Below are positions 8,076-16,893 of a stretch of DNA of 64,000 nt, piece by piece. This DNA is from Vibrio sp. YMD68. GTDB lineage: Bacteria > Pseudomonadota > Gammaproteobacteria > Enterobacterales > Vibrionaceae. Where the stretch lies: positions 3,100,001 to 3,164,000 of the forward strand of contig NZ_CP124614.1 in the NCBI RefSeq assembly GCF_029958905.1, read 5' to 3'. Positions within the stretch are counted from its first letter, which is position 1. Every line of letters starts with the position of its first letter. The position numbers were made by a program, and so were the translations under genes. The notes beneath the pieces are model-generated. The model had not been told where the DNA came from. It worked only from the letters and a program-made list of their open reading frames with translations, and ran no database searches.

Positions 8076-9771
8076 AACCTAACCCCGCTAGGTTCTTCTT
8101 GATTTCAGCTTCTAGCGTTGCTGATTCTGCAAACTGCTCACTTAGCTTTGAAGTCAGCGCCACCATCTTTTCACCAAATGGAATACCATCGTCTTCTTCT
8201 TCAGCAGCACCAACATAACGACCCGGAGTCAATACGAAGTCATGTTTAATAATTTCTTCTAGCGTTGCTGATTTACAGAAACCTGCCTGATCTTCATAAG
8301 CTAAGCCATGAACTTCTTCACCTGTTTTCCAAGCATGAAATAAATCGGCTACTTTCTTAATGTCATCAAAGCTGAAATCACGTAATACACGATCTTTCAT
8401 GAAACCAAGGTTACGCGCATCGATAAACAACACTTCACCTTTACGTCCACGTAGCTTACGACCCGCTTTATCAACGCGAGGGCTCTTGTTCTTAGTTAAG
8501 AACCAGATACACGCTGGGATTTGAGTATTGGTGAACAATTGACCCGGTAGTGCCACCATACATTCAATTAAGTCATTCTCAATTAACGCCTGACGAATGG
8601 TGCCTTCGTTGTTGGTTGTTGAACTCATAGAACCGTTTGCCAATAGAAGCGCCTGAGAGCCTTCAGGTGCTAGATGGTGAAGCATGTGCTGCATCCACGC
8701 GAAGTTCGCATTACCTGATGGAGGTTGGCCGTATTTGAAGCGCGGATCGTTATCATCAACACCTGTGTTCCACTCTTTCATGTTGAATGGAGGGTTAGCC
8801 ATGATGAAGTCAGCACGAAGATCAGGGTGCTGTACGTTGGTGTAGGTACTTGCAGGCTCTTTACCGAAGTCATAATCAAGACCACGGATCGCCATGTTCA
8901 TCGCCGCTAGCTGCCACGTTGTATGGTTGTACTCTTGACCGTAAATAGAGATCTTCTGTTTCTGCGTTAGTGCGTCGACTTTCTTCTCATTCGCATGACG
9001 TTCAATGAACTTCTCTGATTGAACAAAGAAACCACCAGAACCCATTGCAGGGTCATAGACACGGCCTTCAAACGGTTCAATCATTTCAACGATCAGCGTT
9101 ACGATAGAGGCTGGCGTATAAAAAGCCCCGCCTCGCTTACCCTCAGCCAGTGCAAATTGACCAAGCATGTATTCGTATACATGACCTAGGATGTCTTTAC
9201 TGTTTAGATCAGCATGAACAAACGGGATTGTCGCAATCAGGTTGATAAGCTCATTGAGCTTAGCTTGGTCAATCTTTAATGAAGAATATGACTTATTGAG
9301 AGCACCTTTAAGTTTCTTAGGATTTTCACGTTCAATGCCTTCAAGTGCGTTATCAATTAAATGGCCAACAGAAGTGATCTTCTTAGCTTTACCATTGATA
9401 TCCAGCTCAGCACCACCAATAACCAATGGGCCGTTATCTTGCAGGAACTGCCAACGCGACTCAGTTGGTAGCCAGAACACGTTTTTCTCTGTGTAGAAGT
9501 CACGCTGTTCAAGCTCAATAGCAATCTCTGCCGCTAGCTCTTCTTCAGAGTAATCAGCAGGATCCAAATAGTATTCATGCTCAGGGTTGGCAATGTCAGC
9601 TTTGATCTCATCCTGACGCAGCTTAAACGCATCAGAGACGTATTTAACGAAGATTAAACCTAGCACTGCGTGTTTGTACTGCGCGGCGTCTAGCGTTGAG
9701 CGTAGCTTGTCTGCGGCGTTCCAAAGCTTGCCTTCAAGCTCTTTCAAATACTGTTGTTCTGTTTGATTCAT
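8065..9771 (-). CDS. hsdM: Type I DNA methyltransferase, M subunit (HsdM)
   Basis: 568 aa. N-terminal helical HsdM_N domain, then an N6-adenine methylase: GGAFYTP at about 214-220, the SAM-binding motif DPAMGSGG at 240-247, and catalytic NPPF at 326-329. It uses S-adenosylmethionine to methylate adenine in both strands of the HsdS-defined site, protecting host DNA. It is the first gene of the operon; the promoter should lie in 9772-9880. It overlaps hsdS by 11 bases. It belongs to a different subfamily from the hsdM remnant at 25563-26049, which carries EFYTP and a different N-terminus, so the two come from separate systems. Confidence 0.95.
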   Translation of the reverse strand: MNQTEQQYLKELEGKLWNAADKLRSTLDAAQYKHAVLGLIFVKYVSDAFKLRQDEIKADIANPEHEYYLDPADYSEEELAAEIAIELEQRDFYTEKNVFWLPTESRWQFLQDNGPLVIGGAELDINGKAKKITSVGHLIDNALEGIERENPKKLKGALNKSYSSLKIDQAKLNELINLIATIPFVHADLNSKDILGHVYEYMLGQFALAEGKRGGAFYTPASIVTLIVEMIEPFEGRVYDPAMGSGGFFVQSEKFIERHANEKKVDALTQKQKISIYGQEYNHTTWQLAAMNMAIRGLDYDFGKEPASTYTNVQHPDLRADFIMANPPFNMKEWNTGVDDNDPRFKYGQPPSGNANFAWMQHMLHHLAPEGSQALLLANGSMSSTTNNEGTIRQALIENDLIECMVALPGQLFTNTQIPACIWFLTKNKSPRVDKAGRKLRGRKGEVLFIDARNLGFMKDRVLRDFSFDDIKKVADLFHAWKTGEEVHGLAYEDQAGFCKSATLEEIIKHDFVLTPGRYVGAAEEEDDGIPFGEKMVALTSKLSEQFAESATLEAEIKKNLAGLGYEL

Positions 9772-9841
9772 TAGAAGTTTTCTTGTTAGAGAAATATTCC
9801 GTCAATCATACCACTGGATGCAGCATTGTCTTTGATTTATG

Positions 9842-9873
9842 CCTTACTTAAAGAGCATTTTTAAGAAGTAAGG
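9842..9873. repeat. Hairpin between hsdM and the integrase fragment
   Basis: CCTTACTT and AAGTAAGG form arms, with further A/T pairing inward, just before the ribosome-binding site of the integrase fragment and in the hsdM promoter region. The right arm contains the AAGGAG of the fragment's ribosome-binding site, so folding would hide it. It could also be an operator for hsdM. Confidence 0.45.
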
Positions 9874-9881
9874 AGCACATT

Positions 9882-10361
9882 ATGGAAGCTTGGAATAAAG
9901 GGAAGCACATCGGACAAAAGAAAGCGTTTCGGTTGGAAGACATATGGCGCATCCGTATTCGGCTTGAACTAAAAGAACGCTTGCTCGAATTGGCGTTGTT
10001 CAATTTAGCCCTCGACTGCAAGTTGAGGTCTTGTGATTTACGTAATTTGAAAGTTCAAGATGTCAGCCGCAGCGGCTGTGTAATGTCGCGAACTATCGTG
10101 AAACAGCAGAAGACTCAACAAGAAGTGCACTTCGAGATCACGCCCAAGACTCAACAAACTCTGTCACAGTGGATCATTCAAAACTCGTTGTTACCAACAG
10201 ACTATCTATTTCCAAGTCCACGCCGTGAAGGTCAACCCATTTCTTACCATTACTACACCACAATGGTTAACCGCTGGGTAACGGATATAGGACTCGATAA
10301 AACGCAATATGGTACACATTCACTACGCAGAACCAAGGCTTCTTTGAGAGTATATTTTTAG
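9882..10361 (+). pseudogene. Tyrosine recombinase (short XerC/D-like integrase family), truncated at the 3' end
   Basis: 159 aa remain. The protein starts normally (GTAAGGAGCACATT before ATG) and has the first catalytic arginine region KLRSCDLRNL (about 47-56) and the HSLRRTKAS box (about 146-154). The frame then ends in RVYF and a stop. The family normally continues for about 30-40 residues with LLGHTKLESTVRYLG, which carries the last histidine and the nucleophilic tyrosine, so this copy cannot recombine DNA. The break is at about 10345, directly against the end of the T6SS cluster, and marks the junction where that cluster, or a deletion, removed the end of the gene. It was probably once part of the same mobile unit as the hsd operon. 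Confidence 0.85.
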
Positions 10362-10382
10362 TAAGTTCGGGGAGAGGGGCTC

Positions 10383-10667
10383 CTAACCTATATTCACTGA
10401 AGAGCCACCAACAATGATGCCACCACATGAGATAGCATCACCGACACGTGCAGCAGGCTTACCATCAATTATGACTGTTTTTGAACCTTCTTTGATGGCT
10501 CTTGGGTGTTTAGGGTGCTTGGGCTTATCGTGAGGCTCTAGTGGATCGCCTTGCCTTGCCACTGCTCGGCCATCAATCTTAACCGTTGATGAGCCTGATA
10601 TAATGGGCGTAGGTGGAAACCCATCATGCCCAGAGCCAATATCTCCAACAAGTGCGCCTTTTGCCAT
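10383..10667 (-). CDS. PAAR-domain protein, T6SS spike tip
   Basis: 94 aa, nearly all PAAR repeat: GDIGSGHDGFPPTPI at the start, repeated glycine-rich VxIDGxxxAxxGD elements (about 29-42 and 66-77) and SCGG near residue 81. PAAR proteins cap the VgrG trimer and sharpen the spike, often helping to load effectors. It is last of the cluster, starting 2 bases after the stop of the immunity gene, so it is in one transcript with vgrG. It has no C-terminal toxin extension. It ends at the junction with the truncated integrase. Confidence 0.9.
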   Translation of the reverse strand: MAKGALVGDIGSGHDGFPPTPIISGSSTVKIDGRAVARQGDPLEPHDKPKHPKHPRAIKEGSKTVIIDGKPAARVGDAISCGGIIVGGSSVNIG

Positions 10668-10669
10668 GA

Positions 10670-11368
10670 TTATTTTCCTGTTTGTGAATCTAATGGAGTG
10701 CTGCGGTAATTATCACCAGCTAAAATGTCGTAATGGATCACCGTATCCTCATTGAATTGAGAGAAATCGAAGTGAACGGTATAAGCATTAAATTCCGTAG
10801 CCGTTGTGCTTTTTTTATTATCAACGTAAAAGTTACACCCTAGACCACCAGACGTAGTTTTATCTTTCCATTGATGAATAAAAGTATTGCAATCTCTCGC
10901 TTCAATTTTTGAACCTAAGTCTATCGGTTTGTTGTTGTAGTTATTGCCCGCTTGATAAATACGTAATTGCGCAAATCCCACCGTATCAAAAGCGTTATAG
11001 GCTTCAACTTTGATATCTCGTAGTTCAACTACGCAGTTTTTACTGTTGGTATAAGTAGAGTAAGGTACTTCAAATTCATAAAGCTCATTACTTTCAATAT
11101 CATTGGGAGTAAAGAATGTGGTGATTTTCCCTCCTTGGTGAGCTTTTCGTCCAAACATATCGTAAGAGTAGGACTCACAACTCTCACCATGAACCCAATA
11201 GTTGGCCCATACTTTTACTGTTGCATCGATGGGTTTTGAGCCGGAAACTCGAATGTTTTTTTGTGGATGAGCATTCTGTGTTGAGTGCAGACTCCAAACG
11301 ATAACCGCAAGACATAGACTCAGTGCGATGCTCACCCCCCAACACTTTTTTTTAGCTGATAGGGTCAT
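10670..11368 (-). CDS. tsiV1: Putative T6SS immunity protein for the lipase effector (TsiV1-like)
   Basis: 232 aa. One N-terminal membrane segment or uncleaved signal (about 9-26), then a periplasmic domain with several cysteines that could pair (for example in GESCESY, NSKNC, EARDC and LGCNF). The start ATG overlaps the lipase stop by 4 bases, the usual effector-immunity coupling. The order hcp, vgrG, DUF4123, lipase, this gene matches the V. cholerae auxiliary cluster VC1415-VC1419, where the gene in this place (tsiV1) blocks the lipase in the periplasm. Function is inferred from position and topology; sequence similarity to TsiV1 was not measured. Confidence 0.7.
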   Translation of the reverse strand: MTLSAKKKCWGVSIALSLCLAVIVWSLHSTQNAHPQKNIRVSGSKPIDATVKVWANYWVHGESCESYSYDMFGRKAHQGGKITTFFTPNDIESNELYEFEVPYSTYTNSKNCVVELRDIKVEAYNAFDTVGFAQLRIYQAGNNYNNKPIDLGSKIEARDCNTFIHQWKDKTTSGGLGCNFYVDNKKSTTATEFNAYTVHFDFSQFNEDTVIHYDILAGDNYRSTPLDSQTGK

Positions 11369-13302
11369 TTTAACTGCTCCTTGATTTCTTCAGATAAAGA
11401 TTGATTTGACAACAACAGTAAACTAAGTGGCAAGCGCTCCGGGTTGTTCATGATACTGGTCAACTCTTGTTTTACTTGGTGCTGATTGTCTAACTGCGCC
11501 TCACTGATTGATAGCTCTTGTTTGAGCCGGGTGATGTAGGCTTGGTTGACAGGGGAGTAGGGGTTGCCTAACGCTTCGGCTAAACTATTCTTTGTCTTCA
11601 AATAACCACGTTGTTGGTCGTTAATGGTGTCAGCTAAATAAGCAATAATGCCTTGGTAATGATTATATAGACTCTCTTTACTTAGATTTTGTAATTGAGC
11701 CAATAGGTTAGGGATATAAAACTCCATACCGTGATCGGCTATTGAGGCATCAGTCAAGCCGTCCACCAGTGCGACGGAATCATTTTTAGCCATTTTTGCT
11801 ATATCAAGCATCGTGATTTGAGTTTGTCTTGGTGACAGTAGAACCTGATTGGGTTTGGCGTAAGTGATCAGTTGGGATAATTGTCCATGATGTAAATAAT
11901 TGTCACCATCGTTATCGGAGATCATCTTCTTAGCCAGTGTCACACCGCTACTAAAAATATCGGACAGTTCAAATTTTTCAGTTGCGCTTGTATTTACCCA
12001 AATCATAGGGACTTGGGGAACCAAGTCATGGTTATTCACATGTCGATAGTGCAAAATATCTTGGTAACGTTGCACAAAGCTGCGCGTTCCTGTACGTGGC
12101 ATACCGTAAGTATATAAACGCAACTTTTCAAAATTAACTTTATCGTTAATGAGGCTACTTAAAATTAGTGCACCAGCTCCACCTAAGCTGTGTCCGCATA
12201 TGTGTATTCTTTTATTTTCAAAATCGTTTACATTTAGCTGTATTTTTTCCCATAAAGCCATCGCATATTGATAGAACCCTCGATGGACATAAGCTCCACC
12301 AAACTCAGGCGGTGCAATTTGAGCTGCATCTAGATTTGTTTTCACGAAGTCTTGCATGCCTGGAGATTGGATTATGTTTCCTAGTTTATCTACTACTAGA
12401 GCTTGTATTCCAGAAGCGGCTTTTACAATTTTTAGTAACTGAGTGTCTTTTGTGCTGTTTCTGTCTTCAAAGTAAGGCTCTGAGCCTCGCACGCCAATTA
12501 TAGCAATATCATCATTGAACAGAATATACCCTTCGGCACCCACAGTGTCATCAGCATAATAACTGTACTTTAGCGCTTGACTGTATGGGATTTCTTTCAC
12601 GACCCATTTTGCTGCTAAATTGCTGCAATAGGCAGGCGTTTTTCGCTCTCTTAATTGTGTTGTCACAGTATCAATAGCGCCGTTAGTATTTGTTGATTCT
12701 CCATCATCAACACTGAGTTTATCTGTCGCATAAGCCAGCTTTGACAACAAAGCAAAAGTATAACTATTGATGAGGTTAAACTCATCGGTATCCACAATCA
12801 TCGGCATGTAGCTGCGTAGTGCCTTTATCTCTAGTACAACGGTCGCGTTGTGCCACCCTCGAACCCCATTCAGCTCTGCACGCACATTACTCATGATTGC
12901 GCTGTGATGCTCCGTCAGAAAGGTGTCTTCGGGGGGCGTCTCCCATAAATCCCCGACACTAACCAAATGGTATTTTTTGTCATTTTTATGAGCCGCGCCG
13001 AGTTCCTTTTCTGCTCTTGCTTTTACAGGGGATGGCTCTCCCTCCTTGCGACTTTTGTATTGTTCAACCGTGGTTAGGAGGTTTTCGGTTTCGACACTGA
13101 TTACCCATTCTCCAGCGGCAATATGACCAAACACACAATATCCCTGATAAGCGGTCATCGTGTGGGTTTGCAGCGTGCTTGGGTTAGTAATAGTCACGAT
13201 TAAGTTGTTAATTGGCTCATCGTTTTCACTGCGAAACTCCACTTCTAACCAGTTAACCTCTGGATTACACAAGACGCAGTGGTTGTACATTTCAATCGCC
13301 AT
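11365..13302 (-). CDS. tseL: T6SS phospholipase effector, TseL/Tle2-like
   Basis: 645 aa, close to V. cholerae TseL (about 640). A class 3 lipase fold is shown by the nucleophile elbow G-H-S372-L-G-G (HICGHSLGGAG), a likely acid D426 in HVNNHDLVPQV and a likely catalytic histidine at 471 or 472 in NYLHHGQ. The first 150 residues are a non-catalytic beta-rich region that probably binds the delivery adaptor. It would hydrolyse membrane phospholipids in attacked cells. Its start overlaps the adaptor stop by one base (TAATG), and the immunity gene overlaps its end, so all are made together. No T6SS sheath, baseplate or ATPase genes are in the window; delivery needs a core cluster elsewhere. Confidence 0.85.
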   Translation of the reverse strand: MAIEMYNHCVLCNPEVNWLEVEFRSENDEPINNLIVTITNPSTLQTHTMTAYQGYCVFGHIAAGEWVISVETENLLTTVEQYKSRKEGEPSPVKARAEKELGAAHKNDKKYHLVSVGDLWETPPEDTFLTEHHSAIMSNVRAELNGVRGWHNATVVLEIKALRSYMPMIVDTDEFNLINSYTFALLSKLAYATDKLSVDDGESTNTNGAIDTVTTQLRERKTPAYCSNLAAKWVVKEIPYSQALKYSYYADDTVGAEGYILFNDDIAIIGVRGSEPYFEDRNSTKDTQLLKIVKAASGIQALVVDKLGNIIQSPGMQDFVKTNLDAAQIAPPEFGGAYVHRGFYQYAMALWEKIQLNVNDFENKRIHICGHSLGGAGALILSSLINDKVNFEKLRLYTYGMPRTGTRSFVQRYQDILHYRHVNNHDLVPQVPMIWVNTSATEKFELSDIFSSGVTLAKKMISDNDGDNYLHHGQLSQLITYAKPNQVLLSPRQTQITMLDIAKMAKNDSVALVDGLTDASIADHGMEFYIPNLLAQLQNLSKESLYNHYQGIIAYLADTINDQQRGYLKTKNSLAEALGNPYSPVNQAYITRLKQELSISEAQLDNQHQVKQELTSIMNNPERLPLSLLLLSNQSLSEEIKEQLK

Positions 13303-14183
13303 TAGGCTTTTCCTTGTAATTGACTGAATAGATTTGTTAGACCAAATAACAACTCGTCATCTTTAAGTTTGGCAATGTCGTCTTGAATCGAAGGTTGTAT
13401 TAGTGTGGCTTGTCCATAGAGAGTCAGCACGCTGGCCGTCAACGTTTTTTCTTGCACAGTAAGCGCTTGAGCCTGAGTGTTTGGTATGGATTCTAATGCA
13501 GTGAAATGGGTTTGGAAGAGCGCATTAAAATCAGGTAAACCTTGCTCTATTCTTGATTGCATTAAGTGAGATTGATGTTGCCACAGCCAGGTTTCAACGT
13601 TACGGCTCAATAGCGGAAGGTTAGGTGCGCCATCCAAATGATGCGTTTTGATTACCCACCAAGGTTCATTTTGTATTTGGCTCTTCGATTGATTTTGATT
13701 ACTTGGGCGCTTAGATTGCCAATGTAGCCATTGCTCATCGTGTCGAATTAATACGCGATGGTTTTTAAGAAGAAGAGTGACCTCTTCGGGATCTAAACGC
13801 GGCAACATAGTTGCAAGGTCATCCGGTTTATAAAAAGGGAAGAAGACTTTTTCACCTTGGATGATGGCCTGAAATAAACCAGCGAAGTATTCACGCAGCG
13901 CTTTATAGCTGGAATCGGTAGCAATGAGAATGCCACTATTAGCGTGTTCACTCTGTTGCCACCAATCTAAAAACCGCGCATTAACAGTAACAGGTAATAA
14001 CCACGGCCCATCCTCTGGATTGGTCAAAGCCTCTGGACTCATCAATGGTCCGCCATCTATCCCGTCACATTGGTAAAAAACGACATGAGGTTGATGTGCT
14101 GACTTAGGGTCAACGATAATGTACAGGTTTTTATCTGACTCTTTTTGTTCATTGAGCCATTGAGTAACGTTCACTGACATCAT
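13302..14183 (-). CDS. tap-1: DUF4123 effector-loading adaptor (Tap-1/TEC type)
   Basis: 293 aa from ATG 14183, which shares one base with the vgrG stop (TAATG) and has AAAGG 7 bases upstream; a longer frame opens at 14204 with TTG and is not needed. The N-terminal half looks like DUF4123 (NLYIIVDPKSA, then GPWLLPV at about 65 and the helix REYFAGLFQAII). DUF4123 proteins hold an effector and place it on its VgrG. Gene order, vgrG then adaptor then lipase, supports its role as the loader for the TseL-like protein. The C-terminal half has no recognised motif. Confidence 0.85.
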   Translation of the reverse strand: MMSVNVTQWLNEQKESDKNLYIIVDPKSAHQPHVVFYQCDGIDGGPLMSPEALTNPEDGPWLLPVTVNARFLDWWQQSEHANSGILIATDSSYKALREYFAGLFQAIIQGEKVFFPFYKPDDLATMLPRLDPEEVTLLLKNHRVLIRHDEQWLHWQSKRPSNQNQSKSQIQNEPWWVIKTHHLDGAPNLPLLSRNVETWLWQHQSHLMQSRIEQGLPDFNALFQTHFTALESIPNTQAQALTVQEKTLTASVLTLYGQATLIQPSIQDDIAKLKDDELLFGLTNLFSQLQGKA

Positions 14184-16252
14184 TATGTTGCCTTTTGTTC
14201 GCAAGGTTTGAGGAGTGCGTTTGGTGGTGTTGTGGGCGTGCGTGCAGGTAACGTCACTGGCTCTGATTGTGCTATTGCTTTTTCTGGTGATGGGGCCTTG
14301 CTGGTTTCTGTGGTCTTGATGCTTTTAGGCCGCTCTGCCATTTTCCCTGCAAACCCACTGCCGCTGCCCGCGCTGCCTCCCGAGTTCAGGTTAATCCCCG
14401 CCCCGACAAGGCTCACGCCAGATGCGTCCACTTTCACAAAACTGCCGCCCGCTTTTAACGTCAGCTCTGCGCCCGCTTCTATCACCACTTTTGTCCCTGC
14501 TTTAAGGTGAATCTCATTGGCCGATTCAATCACGTAAATATCGCCCACTTTCTGATGCAGGCTTCCTTTTATAATCTCCGTGGCGTCTTTTTGGGTAAGA
14601 GAGCGGCGCTCACCTTCAACCGTCAGATGATGGTTATTCTTGATTTGGGAGAAATGGTCATTGTCGACCGTCGTGTGTTGGTCATGCTTAATGTGCTGCG
14701 TCATGTCGTTTAACACTTGAGCATCAAAGTCTTTTTGAGCATGGAGATAGATTTGCTCTTTCTCCGCTTGGTCTTCAAAGCTTAATTCGTTAAACCCTTC
14801 CCCTTGATGAGTTTGACTGCGAAGCACGGTTTTGGTTTTATTCTCTGGCAGAGCATAGGGGGGCGTGTTCGTCGCGTGGTAAGTGCGACCAGTGATGATG
14901 GGTTGGTCTGGGTCGCCATTTAAAAACGAGACAATGACTTCATGTCCTATACGAGGGAGAGCCATCGCGCCGTATTGCCCGCCCGCCCAACTTTGTGAGA
15001 CTCTCACCCAGCAAGAGCGCTGCTCATCGTCAATCTCATCTCTATCCCAATGAAAACGAATTTTAACTCGTCCGTATTCGTCGCAGAAAATCTCTTCACC
15101 TTCAGGGCCAACGACCGTGGCTATCATCGGGCCATCGACGGTCGGTCTTACTTGGGGAGCAGCTTGCCAGTTGAGGTGGGCAGGGATAGCCTCCCATTGA
15201 TTATTGTAGGTGGTGGCCCCATGCCCAGCCTCTTCTTCCAGCGCTTGAGGTTGCTCGCCTTGGCGATTGATTGTTACCAGCACCCAATCTCGATTGAAGA
15301 CGTTATCGAGATGCCCATCCATATTAAATCGATACCCAGCGCGTAATAAAGGCTCGTTACTTTTACCCGTCGCGACTTGCGCTTTGCGTCTTAAAGACTC
15401 AAGACGAGCTTGAGTGAATTTAGCGCCATTATCGTCTTTTTTATAACGGCCTGGCGCATCAAAATGCACGTAGTCCGGTTGTTGGTATTCGATGTCCGCC
15501 GCTTGAGCGGTTTGGCTAAACGAGTAGGCGGGCTTTTTGAAGCTGGTGTCTTTTAGCTCAACCTGACTGATGTGAGACTCAGACTGATAGTGAAAACTTT
15601 GGATGTAAGGTGTATCACTCACGCTACCGCCGAGAGCGTTGTAAGGTATTGGCGGCTCTATTTGGGTCAGCAGTGCGCTGGAGTCACTGAAGATTAAGGT
15701 GTGCATGCCCGCTTCGTGAGCAAAGCTGTAGACGATGCCTTCTTCTGCGGCGAGGCGGTGCAGAAAATCCAAATCACTTTCTCGGTACTGAACACAGAAC
15801 TCACGCTCAAGCGAGGCTTGCGTGAGTGAAAACGTGTAGTCGTCAATCCCCATTTCCTGTAACAAAGTAGCGATGATATCAGGAGCCGTTTGGTGTTGAA
15901 AAATACGACTATTATGGCGCAGGGATAAACGCTCAAGCGCCGGCACCAAGGTCAGCGCATAGAAGGTGTGGTGATGCCCCGTCTCTTTTTGAGTAAAAGC
16001 ACGCGCAATACCGTGAACGCGTTGAACCAATTGCTGGTTGCGGTACATCTTTAATTCAACACGTCGGTCAACGACATCGTCCGCAGTGAGGGTGGAGAGG
16101 CGACTGGCGAGGTTGATGTCATAACAAAAGCCATAGCAAGGCCGGTCGTTAAACTGGCTGGCCGATAAAGACTCTTGCCCGCTAAATTGAGTGACCTTAA
16201 AGGCGTCATCGCTCAGTCCCTCTACGGTTATCGTGTACGCCAATGTGGCCAT
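14183..16252 (-). CDS. vgrG: VgrG, T6SS spike protein
   Basis: 689 aa. The N-terminal gp27-like part (to about 370) is followed by the gp5-like OB fold with the family signature around RVKIRFHWDRD and CWVRVSQSWAGGQYG, then by the repetitive beta-helix needle (about 520-620, with KAGTKVVIEAGAELTLKAGG). The last 60 residues are Pro, Ser, Thr-rich with no enzyme domain, so this is a carrier and not an evolved VgrG. It sits 122 bases downstream of hcp, separated by a strong hairpin, and is coupled by a one-base overlap to the DUF4123 adaptor. The end of VgrG probably binds the adaptor-lipase complex. Confidence 0.95.
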   Translation of the reverse strand: MATLAYTITVEGLSDDAFKVTQFSGQESLSASQFNDRPCYGFCYDINLASRLSTLTADDVVDRRVELKMYRNQQLVQRVHGIARAFTQKETGHHHTFYALTLVPALERLSLRHNSRIFQHQTAPDIIATLLQEMGIDDYTFSLTQASLEREFCVQYRESDLDFLHRLAAEEGIVYSFAHEAGMHTLIFSDSSALLTQIEPPIPYNALGGSVSDTPYIQSFHYQSESHISQVELKDTSFKKPAYSFSQTAQAADIEYQQPDYVHFDAPGRYKKDDNGAKFTQARLESLRRKAQVATGKSNEPLLRAGYRFNMDGHLDNVFNRDWVLVTINRQGEQPQALEEEAGHGATTYNNQWEAIPAHLNWQAAPQVRPTVDGPMIATVVGPEGEEIFCDEYGRVKIRFHWDRDEIDDEQRSCWVRVSQSWAGGQYGAMALPRIGHEVIVSFLNGDPDQPIITGRTYHATNTPPYALPENKTKTVLRSQTHQGEGFNELSFEDQAEKEQIYLHAQKDFDAQVLNDMTQHIKHDQHTTVDNDHFSQIKNNHHLTVEGERRSLTQKDATEIIKGSLHQKVGDIYVIESANEIHLKAGTKVVIEAGAELTLKAGGSFVKVDASGVSLVGAGINLNSGGSAGSGSGFAGKMAERPKSIKTTETSKAPSPEKAIAQSEPVTLPARTPTTPPNALLKPCEQKAT

Positions 16253-16275
16253 ATGGCCTCCTTGTCTTCTTGAAA

Positions 16276-16325
16276 AATAAAAACCTTAGCCTTACATGAC
16301 TGAGCGTTCAGTCATGTAAGGCTAA
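16276..16325 (-). terminator. Strong hairpin with U-tract between hcp and vgrG (partial terminator)
   Basis: The 18-bp perfect arms at 16286-16303 and 16308-16325 surround a GCGT loop. On the minus strand the hairpin is followed by GGTTTTTATTTTT. This is an intrinsic terminator lying inside the operon. It would let hcp be made in excess over vgrG and the effector genes, which fits Hcp being the bulk tube protein. Confidence 0.75.
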
Positions 16326-16374
16326 CAGTCTCAGATGCTCACCGAAGAGGTGGCACCTGAGGGAGAGGCCTAAA

Positions 16375-16893
16375 TTAGGCTTCGATAGGTTTACGCCAAT
16401 CATCAGAGCCTGATGTGCCTGCGTTAATGTGGTCCCACGTGATTTTGCGGTAAGACATTGACACGGTCAGGTTCTGAGTGAAATCGGACATGGATGGGTC
16501 TTGGCAGTGTGGCATTTCACATTCGATGTCGACAATAGAGGCGTTTTCAAGCTTGGTGGTAAAGAAGTTCTCTTGTTTACCTTCAATGGATGTGCGATAC
16601 CATTTTAGCTCGACCTCTTTCATTTTCTCGCCTGAAGAGAGGGCATTGTAAAGCAGTGGCACCGATTTGTTTAAAGACACGGTGAATTTAAACGGCTTAT
16701 GCACACGCTGACCAGAAGGTTGACCAGATTGTGGGTCCGTTGGAACCGAAATGACATGCTCGAACTTTTGAACCAGCATTTCGTCTTCGTGCCCTTCAAC
16801 GTAAGAGTCGCCGATAGAATCAGAGGTGCACGCCCCTGATGTGATGAGTCCCTGAATTTCACCTTGAATAGAGATATAACATGGCGTTGGCAT
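16375..16893 (-). CDS. hcp: Hcp, T6SS tube protein
   Basis: 172 aa, the standard length. It matches the V. cholerae Hcp pattern throughout, including MPTPCYISI, YVEGHEDEMLVQ, DPQSGQPSGQRVHKPFKF, LKWYRTSIEGKQE, MPHCQDP and GTSGSDDWR. Hcp hexamers stack into the tube pushed out by sheath contraction and can carry small effectors. It is first in the auxiliary cluster; the promoter should lie in 16894-17060, which also holds three 21-bp-spaced repeats. No clear sigma-54 site was found by eye. No toxin extension. Confidence 0.95.
   Translation of the reverse strand: MPTPCYISIQGEIQGLITSGACTSDSIGDSYVEGHEDEMLVQKFEHVISVPTDPQSGQPSGQRVHKPFKFTVSLNKSVPLLYNALSSGEKMKEVELKWYRTSIEGKQENFFTTKLENASIVDIECEMPHCQDPSMSDFTQNLTVSMSYRKITWDHINAGTSGSDDWRKPIEA

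Noticed and set aside
14208..15346. Plus-strand frames of 98-100 codons within vgrG
   Set aside because: VgrG is certain on the other strand; the frames come from its Gly/Ala-rich codons.
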